Assembly: GCA_022712835.1 (NCBI GenBank)
Contig: JAFLJU010000187.1
Location: 1-15,566 of the forward strand
From: Desulfobacteraceae bacterium
GTDB lineage: Bacteria; Desulfobacterota; Desulfobacteria; Desulfobacterales; Desulfobacteraceae
Length of the DNA stretch: 15,566 nucleotides
Direction: 5' to 3'
The first letter of the stretch is position 1, and the number at the start of each line of letters is the position of its first letter. Under the pieces are notes generated by a model that saw only the letters and a program-made list of their open reading frames with translations, did no database searches and was not told the DNA's origin. The translations under genes and the position numbers were made by a program. This document shows positions 1 through 7,934 of the stretch, in pieces.

Positions 1-1820
1 CCGATATCCACGATCCAGTCGGAACTTTCCATGGTTTCCTGGTCATGTTCTACAATGATCAGGGTGTTGCCGATGTCTCGTAAATGGTGGAGGGTGGACA
101 AAAGTTTGATATTGTCCCGCTGGTGGAGCCCGATGGAGGGTTCATCCAGAATATAAAGTACCCCGGTCAATTCACTGCCCACCTGGGATGCCAGCCGGAT
201 GCGCTGGGATTCCCCTCCGGACAGGGTGGGGCCGCTGCGATCCAGGGAAAGGTAGTCCAGTCCCACGTTGACCAGAAACCCCAGCCGATCCGAGATCTCC
301 TTGAGCAACTCCTCGGCAATGAGCCGTTTGTTGCCCGATAGATCCAGGGACCCAATAAATTCATGGGCATCACTTACCGTCATTGCCGCAAGGTCGATGA
401 TGGAGGTTTTTTGGATTAAAACATGGAGGACTTCCTCTTTGAGCCGTTTGCCCTGGCAGCTGGTACAGGTGGAAGAGGTCATAAACTCGGCATAATGTTT
501 TTTTTGCCCTTCGGACTGGGTATTTCGGTACCGCCGCATCAGGGTGTGGACCAGCCCTTCATGGGTTCGGGTAATCTCTGCCTGGATCTTGGCTGAAGTC
601 CAGTTCACTGTCATTTCCTTGCTCTTGGAGCCGTAAAGAAGCAATTGCTGCTGCTTTTTGGGCAAATCCTGCCAGGGCGTGTCAAAATTGATGCCCCATT
701 GCGTTTCCATGGCCAGCAGCTGGCCCATGCCCCAGGAGTTGTCGTTCTGGTACCTGGGATTCTTAAGAAAATAATTTTTCCAGGGAACCACAGCCCCCTG
801 GCGGATGCTCAGGGTTTTGTCCGGCACCACCTTGTCCGGATCTATGGCCAAAAGGGTCCCGATTCCGTTACATTCCGGGCACATGCCCAAAGGGGAATTG
901 AAGGAGAAAATCTGGGGGGTGAGTTCGGGATAGGCAATGCCGCAGCAGGACCGGGCCTCACTCATTTTTAAATCTTCCCTTCCCTCCATGTGAACAATGA
1001 TCTGACCATGGCCTAGCTTCAGAGCGGTTTCCACTGAATCGGTGAGCCGTTTTTCAAAGCTTATCTCCTGTTTGATGATAAGACGGTCCACCACCACTTC
1101 AATGTGATGCTTTTTGTTCCGGGCAAGAGTCTGGACATTTTCGAGAGCCTGGACCACCCCGTCCACTCGGACCCGGGCATACCCCTCTTTTTTCAACTCA
1201 TCCAGCAGTTCCCTGTGCTCCCCCTTCCGATTCTCCACAATGGGGGCCAGAATCAGGATTTTTGAGGCGGCTGGCAAAGAATAAATCTGGGACACCATGG
1301 ACTGGGCATGTCCCCGCCCCACCTTTTCCCCGCATTTGAAACAAAATTGCGTGCCCACCCGGGCAAACAATACCCTGAGATAATCATAGATCTCCGTGAT
1401 GGTTCCCACGGTGGACCGGGGGTTTTTGCTGGCCGCCTTCTGTTCAATGGCAATGGTGGGGGACAGTCCACGGATGGTGTCGTACTTGGGCTTTTCCATC
1501 TGCCCGATGAATTGCCGGGCATAGGAAGAGAGAGATTCCACATACCGGCGCTGGCCCTCGGCAAAAATGGTGTCAAAGGCCAGGCTGGATTTTCCAGACC
1601 CCGATACCCCGGTAAAGACCACCAGTTTTTTTTTGGGGATCTCCACATCAATGTTTTTAAGATTATGCTCCCTGGCGCCTTTGACAATGATCCGGTCCAA
1701 TTCTTTTGTGGGAGAGGAGGAAGCAACCGGCATTTCCCTGGGCTCTTGGGAAAAGGATTCCGGCAGCACCGTATCTATTACATCATTTGTTAAATCAGAT
1801 ATATAATTGTTGTTTTTCAT
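1..1820 (-). CDS. uvrA: UvrABC excinuclease subunit A, N-terminal two thirds (C-terminus beyond window)
   Basis: UvrA is the DNA-damage-recognising ABC-type ATPase of nucleotide excision repair; it loads UvrB at lesions. About 606 codons are visible, read leftward and cut by the window edge. Visible in order: conserved start around residues 43-60 (IIVKGAREHNLKNI), Walker A GVSGSGKS at 71-78, the RYVESLSSYARQF block, the signature-domain Cys motifs, then LSGGESQR and Walker B YILDEPSIGLHQRDN of the first ATPase half. The second ATPase half is outside. About 42 residues precede the conserved start, more than in E. coli UvrA. ATG 1820 is chosen because the best promoter predicts transcription starting near 1857. 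That would exclude the in-frame ATG at 1859; ATG 1733 is a further alternative. The GGAG before 1820 is rather far (16 bases). In the zinc module around residues 290-320 the usual first Cys is Arg and a Cys-Cys pair occurs at 292-293. Confidence 0.97.
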   Translation of the reverse strand, partial: MKNNNYISDLTNDVIDTVLPESFSQEPREMPVASSSPTKELDRIIVKGAREHNLKNIDVEIPKKKLVVFTGVSGSGKSSLAFDTIFAEGQRRYVESLSSYARQFIGQMEKPKYDTIRGLSPTIAIEQKAASKNPRSTVGTITEIYDYLRVLFARVGTQFCFKCGEKVGRGHAQSMVSQIYSLPAASKILILAPIVENRKGEHRELLDELKKEGYARVRVDGVVQALENVQTLARNKKHHIEVVVDRLIIKQEISFEKRLTDSVETALKLGHGQIIVHMEGREDLKMSEARSCCGIAYPELTPQIFSFNSPLGMCPECNGIGTLLAIDPDKVVPDKTLSIRQGAVVPWKNYFLKNPRYQNDNSWGMGQLLAMETQWGINFDTPWQDLPKKQQQLLLYGSKSKEMTVNWTSAKIQAEITRTHEGLVHTLMRRYRNTQSEGQKKHYAEFMTSSTCTSCQGKRLKEEVLHVLIQKTSIIDLAAMTVSDAHEFIGSLDLSGNKRLIAEELLKEISDRLGFLVNVGLDYLSLDRSGPTLSGGESQRIRLASQVGSELTGVLYILDEPSIGLHQRDNIKLLSTLHHLRDIGNTLIIVEHDQETMESSDWIVDI

Positions 1821-1863
1821 ATTATTATCAGGACAGCTCCTTAACGTTTTCTGAGTCATTTCT

Positions 1864-1892
1864 GTATTATTTTCAAACCATAAGCATGTCAG
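1864..1892 (-). promoter_or_regulatory. Candidate sigma70-type promoter of uvrA
   Basis: On the minus strand the sequence reads CTGACA (1892-1887), 17 bases, then TAATAC (1869-1864). The -35 matches TTGACA at 5 of 6 positions, the spacing is ideal, and the -10 element is good. Transcription would start near 1857, just inside the alternative uvrA start at 1859, which supports translation from 1820. I saw no obvious LexA operator overlapping it, so SOS control is not supported from sequence. This is a pattern match only. Confidence 0.55.
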
Positions 1893-1916
1893 ATCAAAAG
1901 TAAAGCGATGGGGGAT

Positions 1917-1938
1917 AAACCGAAATCCATGCCGGTTT
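1917..1938. repeat. Inverted repeat AAACCG-N10-CGGTTT in the divergent uvrA/MBL intergenic region
   Basis: Perfect 6-bp arms (1917-1922 and 1933-1938) flank a 10-base centre. The right arm overlaps the weak candidate -35 element of the plus-strand operon. It could be an operator for a dimeric regulator or a small hairpin. The arms are short enough that chance is possible. Confidence 0.35.
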
Positions 1939-1965
1939 TATTTGTTGTATTCACCCGGTTATGAT
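1937..1965 (+). promoter_or_regulatory. Weak candidate promoter for the MBL-cNBD / radical SAM / FapA-like operon
   Basis: TTTATT (1937-1942), a 17-base spacer, then TATGAT (1960-1965). The -10 matches 5 of 6 positions but the -35 only 3 of 6. It would give a leader of about 100 bases before the ATG at 2074. A poor -35 overlapped by an inverted repeat would suit an activator-dependent or repressed promoter, but that is speculation. Confidence 0.3.
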
Positions 1966-2073
1966 ATGGAATCAATAGATGTCTGGGAATTGCTTTCCAC
2001 CGGATGGACGTTTTGTTTTATGGTGAACCCCGGCATCTTATCCAGGAACAAAACCAACAGGAGGGTTATGGAA

Positions 2074-4236
2074 ATGGATCACACCCAGAATCTTTGGCAT
2101 CTTCCCCGGGGCGGATTGTTGATATCAACCTCTTCAGGACCGGTTCAGTTTGGCGTGCCCCCGGAAACCATCAAAGATTCAATGACTATTGATATCGGTG
2201 TTCCATCTACCTTTATCCTCCCCCCCCTTCTGTTTTCCATGGACCAGGGGATCTCCTTTTCCGAGCTGGAATTTCCCATTTATTATAATTTTTTCTTCCG
2301 TAAGAGAAAAATAAGGGTGGTCTGCACTCAAAATCAGAAAAGGCGGGTACTGACTCTTTTGAATGAAGCCTTGTTCGGACCGGAAAAACTGGACTATGCA
2401 GGTGAATTTATCAATGGACAGGACACGCCGGGATATCCGGATCTTAAAGCTGAGATGCTTAATTTCAGAACTGTTCCGGTGGAGGGGGTTGTCCGGCCTT
2501 TCCAAATAGAAGATGTGGTGGAGTTTTATCCCTTTGACTCCCAGGGACAGGTTCGCCTGGATAACCTTGAAATCCATGTGGATGGTGCTTTATCATACTC
2601 GGTTTTTGACCAGGGTAAAAAGATTGCCCAATTTGATCCCCATGGGGCGTTGGGTACGGTATCAAAAGTTGATTTTGATACGGCCCTGGTGTTTTATCCG
2701 CCGTTGTTCGGCATTACCACTCTGGGGTCGGGACATGGATTTGATCCCGGTGCCATGACTTCCGGGATGATCATATGGGTCAACCGCCGGGGCATCATGG
2801 TGGATCCTCCGATTCATTCCGCCATTGATCTGATTCGTCTGGGGGTGAACCCAAAAGTTCTGGACAGTATCATTCTCACCCATTGCCATGCCGATCACGA
2901 TGCCGGCACCCTCCAGAAAATTATGCTGGAAGGGAAAATCACCCTCTATACCACCCAGACCATTTTTAACAGTTTTATCAGAAAATCCGATGCCCTGACC
3001 GATATTCCCGCAAATATGCTGGAACAGGCCATCCGGTTCATTCCCCTGACAATTGGGGCCCCCATAAATATCAATGGGGGGATGTTTGAGTTTAATTATT
3101 CTCTCCACTCCATTCCCACCATTTCCCTCCAGGTGGACTTTTCAGGGAAAACCATGGTGTATAGCTCAGATACCCACAATGATCCGGCCTATGTGGATAT
3201 GCTCCATGAAAAAGGGGTGGTGGATAAAAACAGGCAGCAATTTTTAAACGGGTTTCCCTGGGACCGGGACCTGATCTTTCATGAAGCCGGTATCCCCCCG
3301 TTGCATACCCCCATTGACTTTCTGGTTTCCCTTCCGGAAGCTGTCCGGCAGCGGATGTACCTGGTTCATGTGGCCCGGGAGATGATCCCTGAAAACAGCG
3401 GGTTGAAAATAGCGCCCACGGGCCTGTCCGCAACAGTTGAACTTGCGGTGCCTCCCAGAGAATTCTGCCAGGCCATTGAAATATTAGGCACCTACTTGGA
3501 TTTGCCGCTATTCAATGACCTGGCCCCTGAAAAAACCCTTGAATTTTTATGTATTGCCCGGCCCAGACATTACAAACCCGGGACCACCATCTTCAATAAA
3601 GGAGACAGGGGTGACTTTTTTTATTTGGTAATGACCGGCCAGGTGGAAATTGTGGACCAGGGGGCCTGTCTGACCACCTGTGGCCGAAGTGATTTTTTTG
3701 GAGAAAAATGTCTTTTTTCCGATGGGCCCAGAACCGCAACGGCCATTGCCAAAAGCGAGGCCCGGCTGATTTGCATCCCCCGGACGGAAATGCAGGCTTT
3801 TATCCGGAATACCCCCATGGAAAAAAACCTGTTTCACCTGTCCATTGTCCAGGATAAAGCGCTCAGGGACCTGTTGGCCCCCACCCCAATATTTCGGTAT
3901 CTTACCCCGTCCCAGGAGACCCAGTTTTTTCAGATGCTGGAGCCCATGGCAGCCCTTGATGGAGATACTCCTCTGCTCAGAAGAGGAGAGAAGCCGGATG
4001 CCTGTTATTTCATTTGCAAAGGGCAGGTACGGGTGGAACAGAACAAGAAGAGGGTTGCGACTCTTGAACGGGGAAAATTTTTTGGCACCAGTATGATTCT
4101 TACTAATCAACCGGCCCTGGCAACCTATACGGTGGGCCCGGATACCCTGCTCTACCGGATCACCCAGGAAAACCTTGCCCTATTTGTGGAAAACAACCCG
4201 GGCGTATTCTTAAGGTTATATTATCATGACTATTAA
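2074..4236 (+). CDS. Metallo-beta-lactamase-fold hydrolase with two C-terminal cyclic-nucleotide-binding domains
   Basis: A predicted soluble 720-residue protein. Residues roughly 1-190 are a conserved-looking N-terminal region that I cannot assign. A metallo-beta-lactamase core follows, with H-x-H-x-D-H at 270-275 (THCHADHDAG), a likely metal-ligand Asp at 366 (SSDTH), HE at 403-404 and His 432 (LVHVA). The first cNMP-binding domain (about 490-600) has a phosphate-binding cassette FGE...PRTA with Glu 544 and Arg 553, so it should bind cAMP or cGMP. The second (about 603-720) has Thr 672 and Ala 681 at those positions and is probably degenerate. Start 2074 has AGGAGG at 2059-2064, nine bases upstream; ATG 2068 is too close, and the open frame back to 1942 has no such signal. 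Its end overlaps the radical SAM gene by 11 bases. Substrate unknown; a nucleotide-gated phosphodiesterase or hydrolase is a guess. Confidence 0.85.
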   Translation: MDHTQNLWHLPRGGLLISTSSGPVQFGVPPETIKDSMTIDIGVPSTFILPPLLFSMDQGISFSELEFPIYYNFFFRKRKIRVVCTQNQKRRVLTLLNEALFGPEKLDYAGEFINGQDTPGYPDLKAEMLNFRTVPVEGVVRPFQIEDVVEFYPFDSQGQVRLDNLEIHVDGALSYSVFDQGKKIAQFDPHGALGTVSKVDFDTALVFYPPLFGITTLGSGHGFDPGAMTSGMIIWVNRRGIMVDPPIHSAIDLIRLGVNPKVLDSIILTHCHADHDAGTLQKIMLEGKITLYTTQTIFNSFIRKSDALTDIPANMLEQAIRFIPLTIGAPININGGMFEFNYSLHSIPTISLQVDFSGKTMVYSSDTHNDPAYVDMLHEKGVVDKNRQQFLNGFPWDRDLIFHEAGIPPLHTPIDFLVSLPEAVRQRMYLVHVAREMIPENSGLKIAPTGLSATVELAVPPREFCQAIEILGTYLDLPLFNDLAPEKTLEFLCIARPRHYKPGTTIFNKGDRGDFFYLVMTGQVEIVDQGACLTTCGRSDFFGEKCLFSDGPRTATAIAKSEARLICIPRTEMQAFIRNTPMEKNLFHLSIVQDKALRDLLAPTPIFRYLTPSQETQFFQMLEPMAALDGDTPLLRRGEKPDACYFICKGQVRVEQNKKRVATLERGKFFGTSMILTNQPALATYTVGPDTLLYRITQENLALFVENNPGVFLRLYYHDY

Positions 4237-5260
4237 AGATTTTCATTTTGAAACCGGTATTTACCGGCCGCCCAGTGAAGGAGGCAGCGATTCACTGCTC
4301 CTGCGATTTACCCGGAACTGTCCTTGGAACCATTGTACTTTCTGCACCATGTACAAAAATCAAAAGTTTCAACTTCGTTCTATTGCAGAAATTAAAGGGG
4401 ACATCGATGCCATGGCCCGGCTTGCACGGGAGTTGACCGCTGCCTCCCTGGCCATGGGCCAAGGGGGGGAGATCACCCGGGATGCCGCTATCTCCTTGAT
4501 GGAAAAGGTTCCGGAACTGAACTCTCACCAAGGATTCCCTATGCTGGTCCACTGGCTGATGGCCCGGGGGCAAACCGCCTTTATCCAGGACGGCAATAGC
4601 ATGATCATGAAAACCCGGGATCTTGTGGCCGCCCTGAATCATTTAAAAACAACCTTTCCTTCCATCAACCGAGTGACCACCTATGCCCGGGCCAGAACCC
4701 TTGTTCAAAAATCGACAGAGGATCTATGTGCCATTAAAAAGGCGGGTCTTGACCGGCTTCACCTGGGCCTGGAAACCGGGGATGACGAATTATTAAAAAA
4801 AATCAAAAAAGGAGTTACCCCAGAGGGTCAGATCCAGGGCGGTAAGAAAGCCATGGCCGCCGGATTCCAGGTTTCGGAGTATTGGATGCCAGGCCTTGGC
4901 GGGAAAGAGCTGACCCGTGCCCATGCAACAAACACTGCCCGGGTGCTCAATGCCATCAATCCCCATTACATTCGATCCCGACCCTTTCGGGCCATTGCCG
5001 GTACCCCGCTCCATGCCCAGATTCAGTCAGGGGAAGTGAATATCCTTTCCCCCCGGGAACAACTGATGGAGCTAAAGCAAATGATAACAACCCTTGAGGT
5101 GACGTCCCGGGTTTGCTTCGACCATGCGGGTAACAATTGGCGAAATTCTAAGGGCCAGATATTGCTCACCCATGATTATGAGGGATACAAATTTCCCGAA
5201 CAAAAGGCCCCCCTCTTGAACCTTATCGAAGAAGGGCTGGCGGCGCATGGCGGTGTTTAA
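4226..5260 (+). CDS. Radical SAM protein with Cx4Cx2C cluster motif
   Basis: A 344-residue protein of the radical SAM superfamily, which uses a [4Fe-4S] cluster and S-adenosylmethionine for radical chemistry. The cluster ligands are Cys 32, 37 and 40 in RNCPWNHCTFCTMYK. The first gap is four residues rather than the classic three, a variant I associate with a group of uncharacterised radical SAM proteins. Further family-like segments are LHLGLETGDDELLKKIKKG and a following MPGLGGKE stretch, consistent with the later strands of the barrel and SAM contacts. There is no obvious C-terminal auxiliary-cluster domain; a single Cys lies near RVCFDHAGNNW. The ATG lies inside the end of the upstream MBL-cNBD gene (ATGACTATTAA), which suggests translational coupling. 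Substrate and product are unknown. Confidence 0.88.
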   Translation: MTIKDFHFETGIYRPPSEGGSDSLLLRFTRNCPWNHCTFCTMYKNQKFQLRSIAEIKGDIDAMARLARELTAASLAMGQGGEITRDAAISLMEKVPELNSHQGFPMLVHWLMARGQTAFIQDGNSMIMKTRDLVAALNHLKTTFPSINRVTTYARARTLVQKSTEDLCAIKKAGLDRLHLGLETGDDELLKKIKKGVTPEGQIQGGKKAMAAGFQVSEYWMPGLGGKELTRAHATNTARVLNAINPHYIRSRPFRAIAGTPLHAQIQSGEVNILSPREQLMELKQMITTLEVTSRVCFDHAGNNWRNSKGQILLTHDYEGYKFPEQKAPLLNLIEEGLAAHGGV

Positions 5261-5270
5261 AGAGGGGATA

Positions 5271-7889
5271 ATGGATTCAGATACATCGATACCTGGCTTT
5301 GAACGGAACATGGGCCTGATTAACCTGGCCGCTGACTGTGTGTTCCTTAAGTCCTGCGAAAAAGAAGAAGTCATCAGGCTTCTGGAAGAACAATCCAAGG
5401 AAGATCCAGACATTAATGTTCTGGACATTTTCAAACAAGAGAATCTGGTTTCCGACAAACGAATAGAATATTTGCAGGCGTTGGAGGTACATCTCAAACT
5501 TCAGTCTGAGGATATGCAATTTGGAAGACTTGCGGTTGCCAACGGCATTTGTCCTGCCGATGACGTGGACAAAGCCTTAAAATACCAACAAAACTATTTT
5601 AAAAAAAATAAGACCGATAAAAAAATCGGAGATATTCTGGTTGAAAATAAAGCCATCTACGAGAGTGACCGGATTTCAATTCTGTTGACTCAAAATCGAA
5701 TTAAAAATGAACAGCTTCTTGATGCCTTCAATGTTATGGGAGAGACCCAAATAAAAAAAGATGCCGTGAACAAGCGGTTTGGGGTGCTTGCGATTAAAAA
5801 GGAACAGGTTACATTGGAACAGGTCAATGCTGCTCTGGATATTCAAAAAACCGAAAGACTGGCCCAGGGAAAATCTCGTTTTATAGGTGAGATTCTACAG
5901 GAAATATCGGGTCAATCTGACCAAGATATCCTGGAAATCCTTTTGGAACAAAAACAATTTGAGAAAAGAAGGCTGGATCTTGAGAGATCTCTGTATACAG
6001 TCCAGTCTGAAATAAAAATTTCTAAAAAATTGAACAAAATATTTGATTACCATCTCTCCAAGGACGGCCTTGAGGTACATGTAGAAAAACGAATGGAACC
6101 AGAAGAGCCGATTTTGCTTTATGAATTTATTATTTGGCTCAGACGGGTGGGAATCAGATTCGGTATTGTGGAAGATGCTGTTTTGGAAGAAATGATTCAA
6201 AAAACAGGAAAAAAATCCCAAGTTTTAGTAGCAAAAGGGATTCCATCCAGGCAATGCACCCATGAGAGCATCCAGTTGTATTTTGACGATGAATCCACAA
6301 AGGGTCAGGAGAAACCGGACAATGCCGAGCCGGACAATGCCGAGCCGGACAATGTCGAGCCAGAGAATGCCGAGCCAGAGAATGCCGAGCCAGATAATGT
6401 CGAGCCGGACAATACCGAGCCGACACGACCAGCCTCTGATCCCATGGAACCTCCAACGACCAAGGAGAATCATACTGAACCGGAAAAAGAGACCCATGAG
6501 CCGATTTTTATGAAAAAAGGCAGTCTTCTGGCCCAGATTATTCCCGGGGAGAAAGGAAAACCGGGGAAAGATGTTCTCGGACATCCTATCCTGCCGGACA
6601 AGCCCTTGATCTGTGTCTTGAACGCCGGAAACGGGGTTGTGAGAAAAGGGGGTGATTTTCTGGCCCGGATCGACGGCCGCCCTGTTTTGAAAAATGACAC
6701 AACCCTGATGGTCGAGCCGGTTGTCAGGAGCGTCCAAGAAAAAAAAATCATGGGCAGCATCAGCATTGACACCCTGCAAACCTACGAATCAGTCAGAGTG
6801 GAAATGAAAGGGGACCTAACCCAGGAGGGAATTTTAAGATGCCGTTCCCTGGTACTCCATGGTTCTCTTGCGGGATGCGTGGTCTGTACGGAATCCCTTG
6901 TTGTCCATGGGAATATCGGCATTGAAAAACCAGATGAAACATCGGGTGCTGAAGCGCCCGGGTATCAGACACTTGTTACGGCCCAGGGGCCGATTAAAGC
7001 CTTCTATTCCATCGTTAATTCAAAAATTGAGACGGACAATGATCTGCTGGCTGTCAATTCTTCGGTCGTGGGATCCCAGGTGATTGCATATAAGGGCATC
7101 ACCATCAAAGACAGTTTAATGGATAAAACCCGGCCTTGTGTGCTCGTAGTCGGCCTGAAACCGGGGGACCAAATTCTTACCCTGGACCACACAATTGAAA
7201 CCAGGCGTGCAGAATTGGCCATTTTAAAAAAAGAAGACGATATCGCAAAATTGTTATCAACATACCAAATAGATTTGGAAGAAGAGAAAAATCACCGCCT
7301 TGAACAGGTAATCTTAAAAAACCTGATCCAAATCATTGAGGCGCCCGAGTTTTATCAACATGAAGAACTTGAGGGGAAGATAAAGTACCTGCAAAGCCTG
7401 CCGGATTTTTCCACTGTGAGATCTATTTTTTTAAAGTTTCCTGAAACCAAGGCCGGGCTGGGTATGGTGAAGAAAATCGTGACATCAGTTGAAAAGTTGT
7501 CTCTGGACCATGTGGTTGAGCAGTTTACAAAGAAACTGGATCCGGAATCCACTCATCACACGGCTGAGCCCAATACCTACCGCAGTGAGATGATTTTCAC
7601 GGCGGGTATGTCATCCCTGGAAGCACAAATTGCTACGAACTTGGAACCAATAGAAACCCTGGAAACTGAAATCAAAGGGCTTGAGTCATTGAGAACAACG
7701 CTTGGATTACGACATGTCAATTCTCTGCACCTCGGGGGCATCATAAAAGTGAGAAATAAGTGTGAAAGAGGCACCATCATTAAAGGGATAATTGCCCGGC
7801 TTGTTTTGGAAAAAACTTTATATAACGTGACTTTCAGGGAGGAGATGAACCCAAGAACCCGGGTTCCGTCAATTGCCATTGACACCTGA
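5271..7889 (+). CDS. FapA/DUF342-family protein with N-terminal repeat region and PDNAE-repeat linker
   Basis: An 872-residue protein without signal peptide or membrane segment. Residues about 83-210 hold two divergent repeats of the form FGxLA...VxxALxxQ...IGxILxE (from Q83 and R169), reminiscent of the N-terminal domains of type II secretion/pilus ATPases. From about 259 an N-terminal FapA-like domain begins (DYHLSKDGLEVHVEK). An acidic linker with seven pentapeptide repeats (349-383) comes next, then the DUF342 core from about 414 (GSLLAQIIPGEKGKPGKDVLGHPI) and a probable beta-helix to about 640. A charged likely coiled coil (about 655-710) and a C-terminal part follow. DUF342 proteins are linked to flagellar assembly and cell-surface processes, but the role is unsettled and no flagellar gene is nearby. 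ATG 5271 is preferred because GAGG (5262-5265) lies 5 bases upstream; ATG 5247 is an in-frame alternative overlapping the previous gene. Confidence 0.8.
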   Translation: MDSDTSIPGFERNMGLINLAADCVFLKSCEKEEVIRLLEEQSKEDPDINVLDIFKQENLVSDKRIEYLQALEVHLKLQSEDMQFGRLAVANGICPADDVDKALKYQQNYFKKNKTDKKIGDILVENKAIYESDRISILLTQNRIKNEQLLDAFNVMGETQIKKDAVNKRFGVLAIKKEQVTLEQVNAALDIQKTERLAQGKSRFIGEILQEISGQSDQDILEILLEQKQFEKRRLDLERSLYTVQSEIKISKKLNKIFDYHLSKDGLEVHVEKRMEPEEPILLYEFIIWLRRVGIRFGIVEDAVLEEMIQKTGKKSQVLVAKGIPSRQCTHESIQLYFDDESTKGQEKPDNAEPDNAEPDNVEPENAEPENAEPDNVEPDNTEPTRPASDPMEPPTTKENHTEPEKETHEPIFMKKGSLLAQIIPGEKGKPGKDVLGHPILPDKPLICVLNAGNGVVRKGGDFLARIDGRPVLKNDTTLMVEPVVRSVQEKKIMGSISIDTLQTYESVRVEMKGDLTQEGILRCRSLVLHGSLAGCVVCTESLVVHGNIGIEKPDETSGAEAPGYQTLVTAQGPIKAFYSIVNSKIETDNDLLAVNSSVVGSQVIAYKGITIKDSLMDKTRPCVLVVGLKPGDQILTLDHTIETRRAELAILKKEDDIAKLLSTYQIDLEEEKNHRLEQVILKNLIQIIEAPEFYQHEELEGKIKYLQSLPDFSTVRSIFLKFPETKAGLGMVKKIVTSVEKLSLDHVVEQFTKKLDPESTHHTAEPNTYRSEMIFTAGMSSLEAQIATNLEPIETLETEIKGLESLRTTLGLRHVNSLHLGGIIKVRNKCERGTIIKGIIARLVLEKTLYNVTFREEMNPRTRVPSIAIDT
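6315..6419 (+). repeat. Seven tandem 15-bp units encoding P-(D/E)-N-(A/V/T)-E
   Basis: Seven contiguous 15-base copies resembling CCGGACAATGCCGAG run head to tail inside the FapA-like gene, with a few substitutions (GAG or GAT for GAC, GTC or ACC for GCC, CCA for CCG). The unit length is a multiple of three, so changes in copy number would lengthen or shorten an acidic Pro-rich linker without breaking the frame. The linker sits between the FapA N-terminal domain and the DUF342 core. There are no spacers, so it is not a CRISPR array. Confidence 0.95.
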
Positions 7890-7897
7890 TCAGGTGT
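7882..7897. repeat. Perfect 16-bp palindrome over the FapA-like stop codon
   Basis: ACACCTGATCAGGTGT is fully self-complementary and contains the TGA stop (7887-7889). It lies in the 45-base gap between convergent genes. It could be a protein-binding site or a small hairpin acting at the 3' end of both transcripts. There is no loop and no following T-run on either strand, so a classical intrinsic terminator is not supported. Confidence 0.6.
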
Positions 7898-7934
7898 GCA
7901 TGAGGGGTAATGCCTATCTCATAGCAACTCTCAC

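Noticed and set aside
1308..1793. 161-residue open frame on the plus strand
   Set aside because: It lies entirely antisense to the strongly conserved N-terminus of uvrA and has no recognisable protein character.
1821..1941. LexA/SOS operator upstream of uvrA
   Set aside because: No sequence resembling the known proteobacterial or Gram-positive LexA boxes was seen.
1942..2073. Upstream extension of the MBL-cNBD open frame from a TTG at 1942
   Set aside because: The AGGAGG at 2059-2064 fits a start at 2074, and the extra 44 residues show no family resemblance and overlap the likely promoter.
6315..6419. Possible CRISPR array
   Set aside because: The units are 15 bases long, contiguous and without spacers, and are read as protein-coding sequence.
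6154..6456. Minus-strand open frame with Ala-Arg-His repeats
   Set aside because: It is the reverse reading of the 15-bp tandem repeat inside the FapA-like gene.
7898..7934. Bidirectional terminator between the convergent genes
   Set aside because: Only a 5-bp ATGAG/CTCAT pairing with a long loop and no T-run was found.
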